Origin: Gamarada debralockiae
Taxonomy: Eukaryota > Ascomycota > Leotiomycetes > Helotiales > Hyphodiscaceae
Reading direction: 5' to 3'
Assembly (NCBI GenBank): GCA_002803225.1
Contig: NXFV01001813.1
Location: forward strand, 29,714-93,713
DNA: 64,000 nucleotides
The notes beneath the pieces were generated by a model that searched no databases, had not been told where the DNA came from, and saw only the letters and a program-made list of their open reading frames with translations. Within the stretch, counting starts at the first letter, position 1, and every line of letters begins with the position of its first letter. This document shows positions 60,873-64,000 of this stretch, in pieces. The translations under genes were made by a program, and so were the position numbers.

Positions 60873-63150
60873 GGCAAAAAAGGTATCAATGGCTTGAGCT
60901 GGATGCTGCTCGACCCAACGTCCCCAGGCCTGCTGGCCTGGCGCTTGTGCTGTAAGTGCCAGCGTGCCGGTGTTGTCTTGCTTAAGCGCAAGACTCTTGG
61001 GTTCTCAAGGGCGACGGAATCGGCGGTTCGGAGAATGGTATTAGGTCGATGTAGAACAGAATCGCGAAGAAAGTGCAAAAATAATCCCTAGCAAAATGTC
61101 CGCCGATCGAGAATGAGGCGACTGTTATTTTTGTGGCCAGAAGTTGTGAAGCGCTTTGTATGCAAGTCAAAGTGGCTATTCGATTCGGAGTAAGTGAAGA
61201 GACTTTGTCGTTGTTGTTGAGTGACTTCGAAGTGCGTTGTCGTAGGAATAGCTGGGCTTGAGATGTGCAACTAGGCAAAGTATGGAGGGGTTACCAGACA
61301 TTCGGTATTTTACTCCGAGATGCGTAAGATGGCACAAGATGTATTAATATATAGATCACCTTCCCCCCACTGGCTGGGAGGAAAGATTGCCGTGGAGTTG
61401 ACATGGTACGGAGACCATCATCCCCACGTTGACTAGCCTTGATACTCTGCCAATAGAAGACCACGGACTAGGAGGCATACAATGAAACAGGTAAGGCTAC
61501 TGCTGCGCAGTGCAATATCTCCATAATGGGCAGTATTCTTTGAGCAACTCCCATACAAACGCAGCGATGAAGATATCTTCAAGTCAATTAAAAAGCAGAC
61601 TAGAGTGCTGAGTGCCAGTACTTGCAAAAGTTGACAAGGGGGTTTTACAGGGGTCTGTGACGACCGATCGAAGTGAGAGACAGTTTATATGATGGCAAGA
61701 CCAATCCAGACGGGGCCTGGTTCGTGTTGGTGGCATGTCCAAGGAAGGCTTTGCAATGATCTTAGCACGTCAGAACGAACCTTAGAGCATCGCAGGTTGC
61801 GGACGCAAAGTGACTAGCATCGATCGAACCTGTTACGCGGCAGACTATTTACCAGGGTCCTGCGGCTTCTCTGGCGGGAGGAAAATTGGGGGGAATGTGA
61901 GTGGAAAGGGCTAGGGGAATAGATGCATCCTTGTTCCTGGGCGATGTGCATCTAGTATCTTCTTAAAGAGGTCAAAGACATTTTTGCTGCATGGATCAGG
62001 GGACTTGCAGGCACCAAACAGATCTGAGATTGAGAGATGGGGCATCAGATGGGGGGAGCCGCTCTGCATAGAGCATCCTTGACGAAATAGCTGCTTACAG
62101 CAGCTCCAGGCGGGGGTTCTGGGCTCTCGAACGGGTCAAGCGCGGGAAGAAGTGAAGCTTGAGCGGATCGGGAGCGGATTACCCGTACAGCTGTGGCGTG
62201 GGGGTTGCTGGGTGGGTGGTGAGTAGAGTGGGACTGTTAGTGGTTGAGCCAAAGGTTTGGAAGCGGCCAAAAAAGAGTGACCAAGTGACCTCGCCAGGAT
62301 GCGCGGATTTGTGGGTGTGTATTAAGAGGCGTCCATAGGGAACGAGAGAGAAGAGGAGGGGACGGGGCGGAGACAGGGAACATGGAGAGTTCCGACGGCG
62401 AGTTCAGTAGTTTCAGTATGAAAGCGGCAAAGAGGGTGTTGTAGTGGACGCCATGCCGGCGGGGAAAGCGAGAATCTGGGCTATTTTGACGTCGGAGCCC
62501 AGCAGCTCGTCGTCCAATGGTGGGTGGTGTAATGATGGGCTATGGCTTGGGATCAACGTGAATTAGGTAAACTAAATTCGCGAGGAACAGCGCTCAACGC
62601 GCCTGCCAATTTAAGAGTAGCCAAAGTGTATCTCAGGTGGACGGCGTCAGGAATTCGATTCTTTACTCAGCTTTCCCAGTTTCGAGATATAAAATAATCG
62701 ACATATGATACAATCAAATACCATTCGTCTCAGTTACCTATAAATCGTATCCATTGGCCGGCGAGGTTGGGGTCTCTCGTTGGCTCATTCTTCGATACCA
62801 GAATTTGCTGCTTTGTACAAGTACTTTTCTAATACGAGTACCAGCTATTTTGAAAATCCTAATATAGTCTTCAGTATCTTGGCCAATATTTCGGTCCGAG
62901 TGAGAGGGTTCTCGTCTTTCATGGCTTGGATAACGGAAATTCACTTCATCGAATCGCATTGTTCTCGCCACAGTTTCTGCCACTTGTGGCTTCTGTTCCA
63001 GCTCCCGGGTGGCAGAGATGCCCAAAAGCAGGCTCGGCAGAAATACGCGATAAGCGGTATCGATACGTATCGATGCCAGTATCGTAAGGTATCAATACTT
63101 TCGATACAGTATCGATACAGGGTCCGGTTGGCGGTTACAAAACCGCAACA
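60873..63150. other. Long upstream region of the zinc-finger gene
   Basis: About 2.3 kb without a supported gene. It is probably the leader and promoter of the zinc-finger gene followed by intergenic DNA. Frames near 62738-63172 on both strands are not recognised. Confidence 0.4.
63057..63118. repeat. Cluster of GTATCGATAC-like palindromes
   Basis: GTATCGATAC or close variants recur about six times in 62 bp. They include a perfect 16-bp palindrome, ATCGATACGTATCGAT, at 63059-63074, and another full GTATCGATAC near 63109-63118. A GCGGTT...AACCGC hairpin follows at 63131-63146. This marks the border to AT-rich repeat DNA. Confidence 0.75.
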
Positions 63151-63648
63151 TCTAAATCGAGCTTTTACCTAATACTAAATTCAATTCATTGAATCGTAGG
63201 GAGCTTGTCAATATAAATAGAAGAGAGATCAAGAGTATTAATAAATATATATTTATTATATGATATAAATATACTGTGCCTTCTTTCTTGCCAATTGTAT
63301 GACTAGAACCGCGATTAATTGTAAAATCATCGCGGCCAGCGAAAACCTTGACTAATAATAGATTTCTATATTAGTTTTTAACTATAAGTACTTTACAAGA
63401 TTAATGTATTATTATATAAAGCGTATACAATTAAGAAGGCCTTTGCTAGCTCGAACTAGAGGTTAAAGGAGAGTAATAATTAAGGAAATAGACATAATGA
63501 TCTACTACTTACTTAATAAAATACTATAGTTTTATTAAGACGAAATCACTAAATTCGTTTAAGAAGTCTATAATATAAAGGTGTTCTAGTCAATTATTTC
63601 TAAGGCTCTAGCTCGAATTAAGATCACACAAAAGAAGCTAAAGATATA
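63151..63648. other. AT-rich repeat-like sequence
   Basis: Composition shifts abruptly to AT-rich with frequent TATA and TAAT steps and no open frames. Typical of mutated transposon remains, but no element can be named. Confidence 0.5.
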
Positions 63649-63933
63649 AAGAACGTAGTCAAAAGTCATGTAACTATAGGGTATCAAGGCCTGTAATACG
63701 GCAATATGCCCTATAACACGCTGTAATTACAGGCTAGGTTCCCTATAAAGCCCCTGAAGCTGATTGGGCCGCGGCCGCATCCATTAGGTCTGAGCGCAGG
63801 CGGTCTAATCGCTTTAGGGAGATCTCCCTAAATTTCTGGGGATTTTAGCCTATAATTATAGCGTGGTATAGGGCACATTGCCACATTACAGGCCTTGATA
63901 CCCTGTAGTTGCATGACTTTTGACTGCGTTCTT
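63649..63933. mobile_element. MITE-like fold-back element with 88-bp inverted repeats
   Basis: The left arm 63649-63736 and right arm 63846-63933 are inverted copies of equal length (88 bp) with only about nine mismatches, most of them C/T or G/A transitions. The arms start AAGAACG and share blocks such as AGTCAAAAGTCATG and AGGGTATCAAGGCCTGTAAT. The 109-bp core is non-coding and includes the palindrome AGGGAGATCTCCCT. There is no transposase, so this is a non-autonomous or fold-back element. I could not define a clear target-site duplication. Confidence 0.85.
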
Positions 63934-64000
63934 CGTAAAGGGTACACAAACTGCTACTTCTTTTATTATAGCTTAAAGGACTTGTTGTTGACTTTACTAT
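63934..64000. other. AT-rich window edge
   Basis: Flank of the fold-back element, cut by the window end. No feature seen. Confidence 0.4.

Overview
The window is nuclear DNA of a filamentous ascomycete (Pezizomycotina). The evidence is many short GT-AG introns (about 47-100 bp, with CTAAC-type branch sites), a HET-domain gene, NLR/STAND-type N-terminal domains, and conserved eukaryotic genes with fungal architecture. A leotiomycete (Helotiales-like) is my guess from overall character, not something the sequence proves. I rebuilt exon structures by checking splice sites and reading phase; where they add up exactly, I give the boundaries.

Layout. 1-1.3 kb: decayed AT-rich sequence. 1.3-5.0 kb: an allorecognition-type cluster, with an intact HET gene (+) and a broken NACHT/STAND gene (-). 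5.2-8.4 kb: exocyst SEC8 (-). 10.0-12.1 kb: a secreted histidine acid phosphatase (-) with an unusual insert. 13.0-14.6 kb: actin (-). 16.4 kb: FES1 (+). 17.7 kb: a STAND-type N-terminal domain protein (+). 19.5-20.5 kb: a dead short-chain dehydrogenase (+). 20.6-21.8 kb: mitoribosomal uL5 (-). 22.3-25.2 kb: a ubiquitin protease with a CaaX tail (+). 25.6-27.8 kb: a STAND-N/ankyrin gene (+). 28.3-30.4 kb: 6-phosphofructo-2-kinase (-), divergent from TOM40 (+, 31.3-32.5 kb).

32.5-40.6 kb is gene-poor. It contains a diverged repeat family (33.2-34.9 kb) with a recurring hairpin, then a long pyrimidine-rich leader for GSK3 (40.6-42.1 kb, +). Next come CBC1/CBP80 (+), SF3B4/HSH49 (-), TOM7 (+, five tiny exons), an FLX1-type mitochondrial carrier (+), RMP1 (-), CAF16 (+), ELP2 (-) and URM1 (+, divergent from ELP2), and an Azf1-like C2H2 factor (-). 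The right end (from about 63.15 kb) is AT-rich repeat DNA with a 285-bp fold-back element (MITE-like) carrying 88-bp inverted termini.

Functional groupings: ELP2 and URM1 belong to the two branches of the mcm5s2U34 tRNA wobble-uridine pathway and share a promoter region. TOM40 and TOM7 are subunits of the same outer-membrane translocase. CBC1, HSH49 and RMP1 act in RNA processing. Three separate loci (3.4-4.9, 17.7-19.0, 25.6-27.8 kb) carry STAND-type N-terminal domains, in different states of decay.
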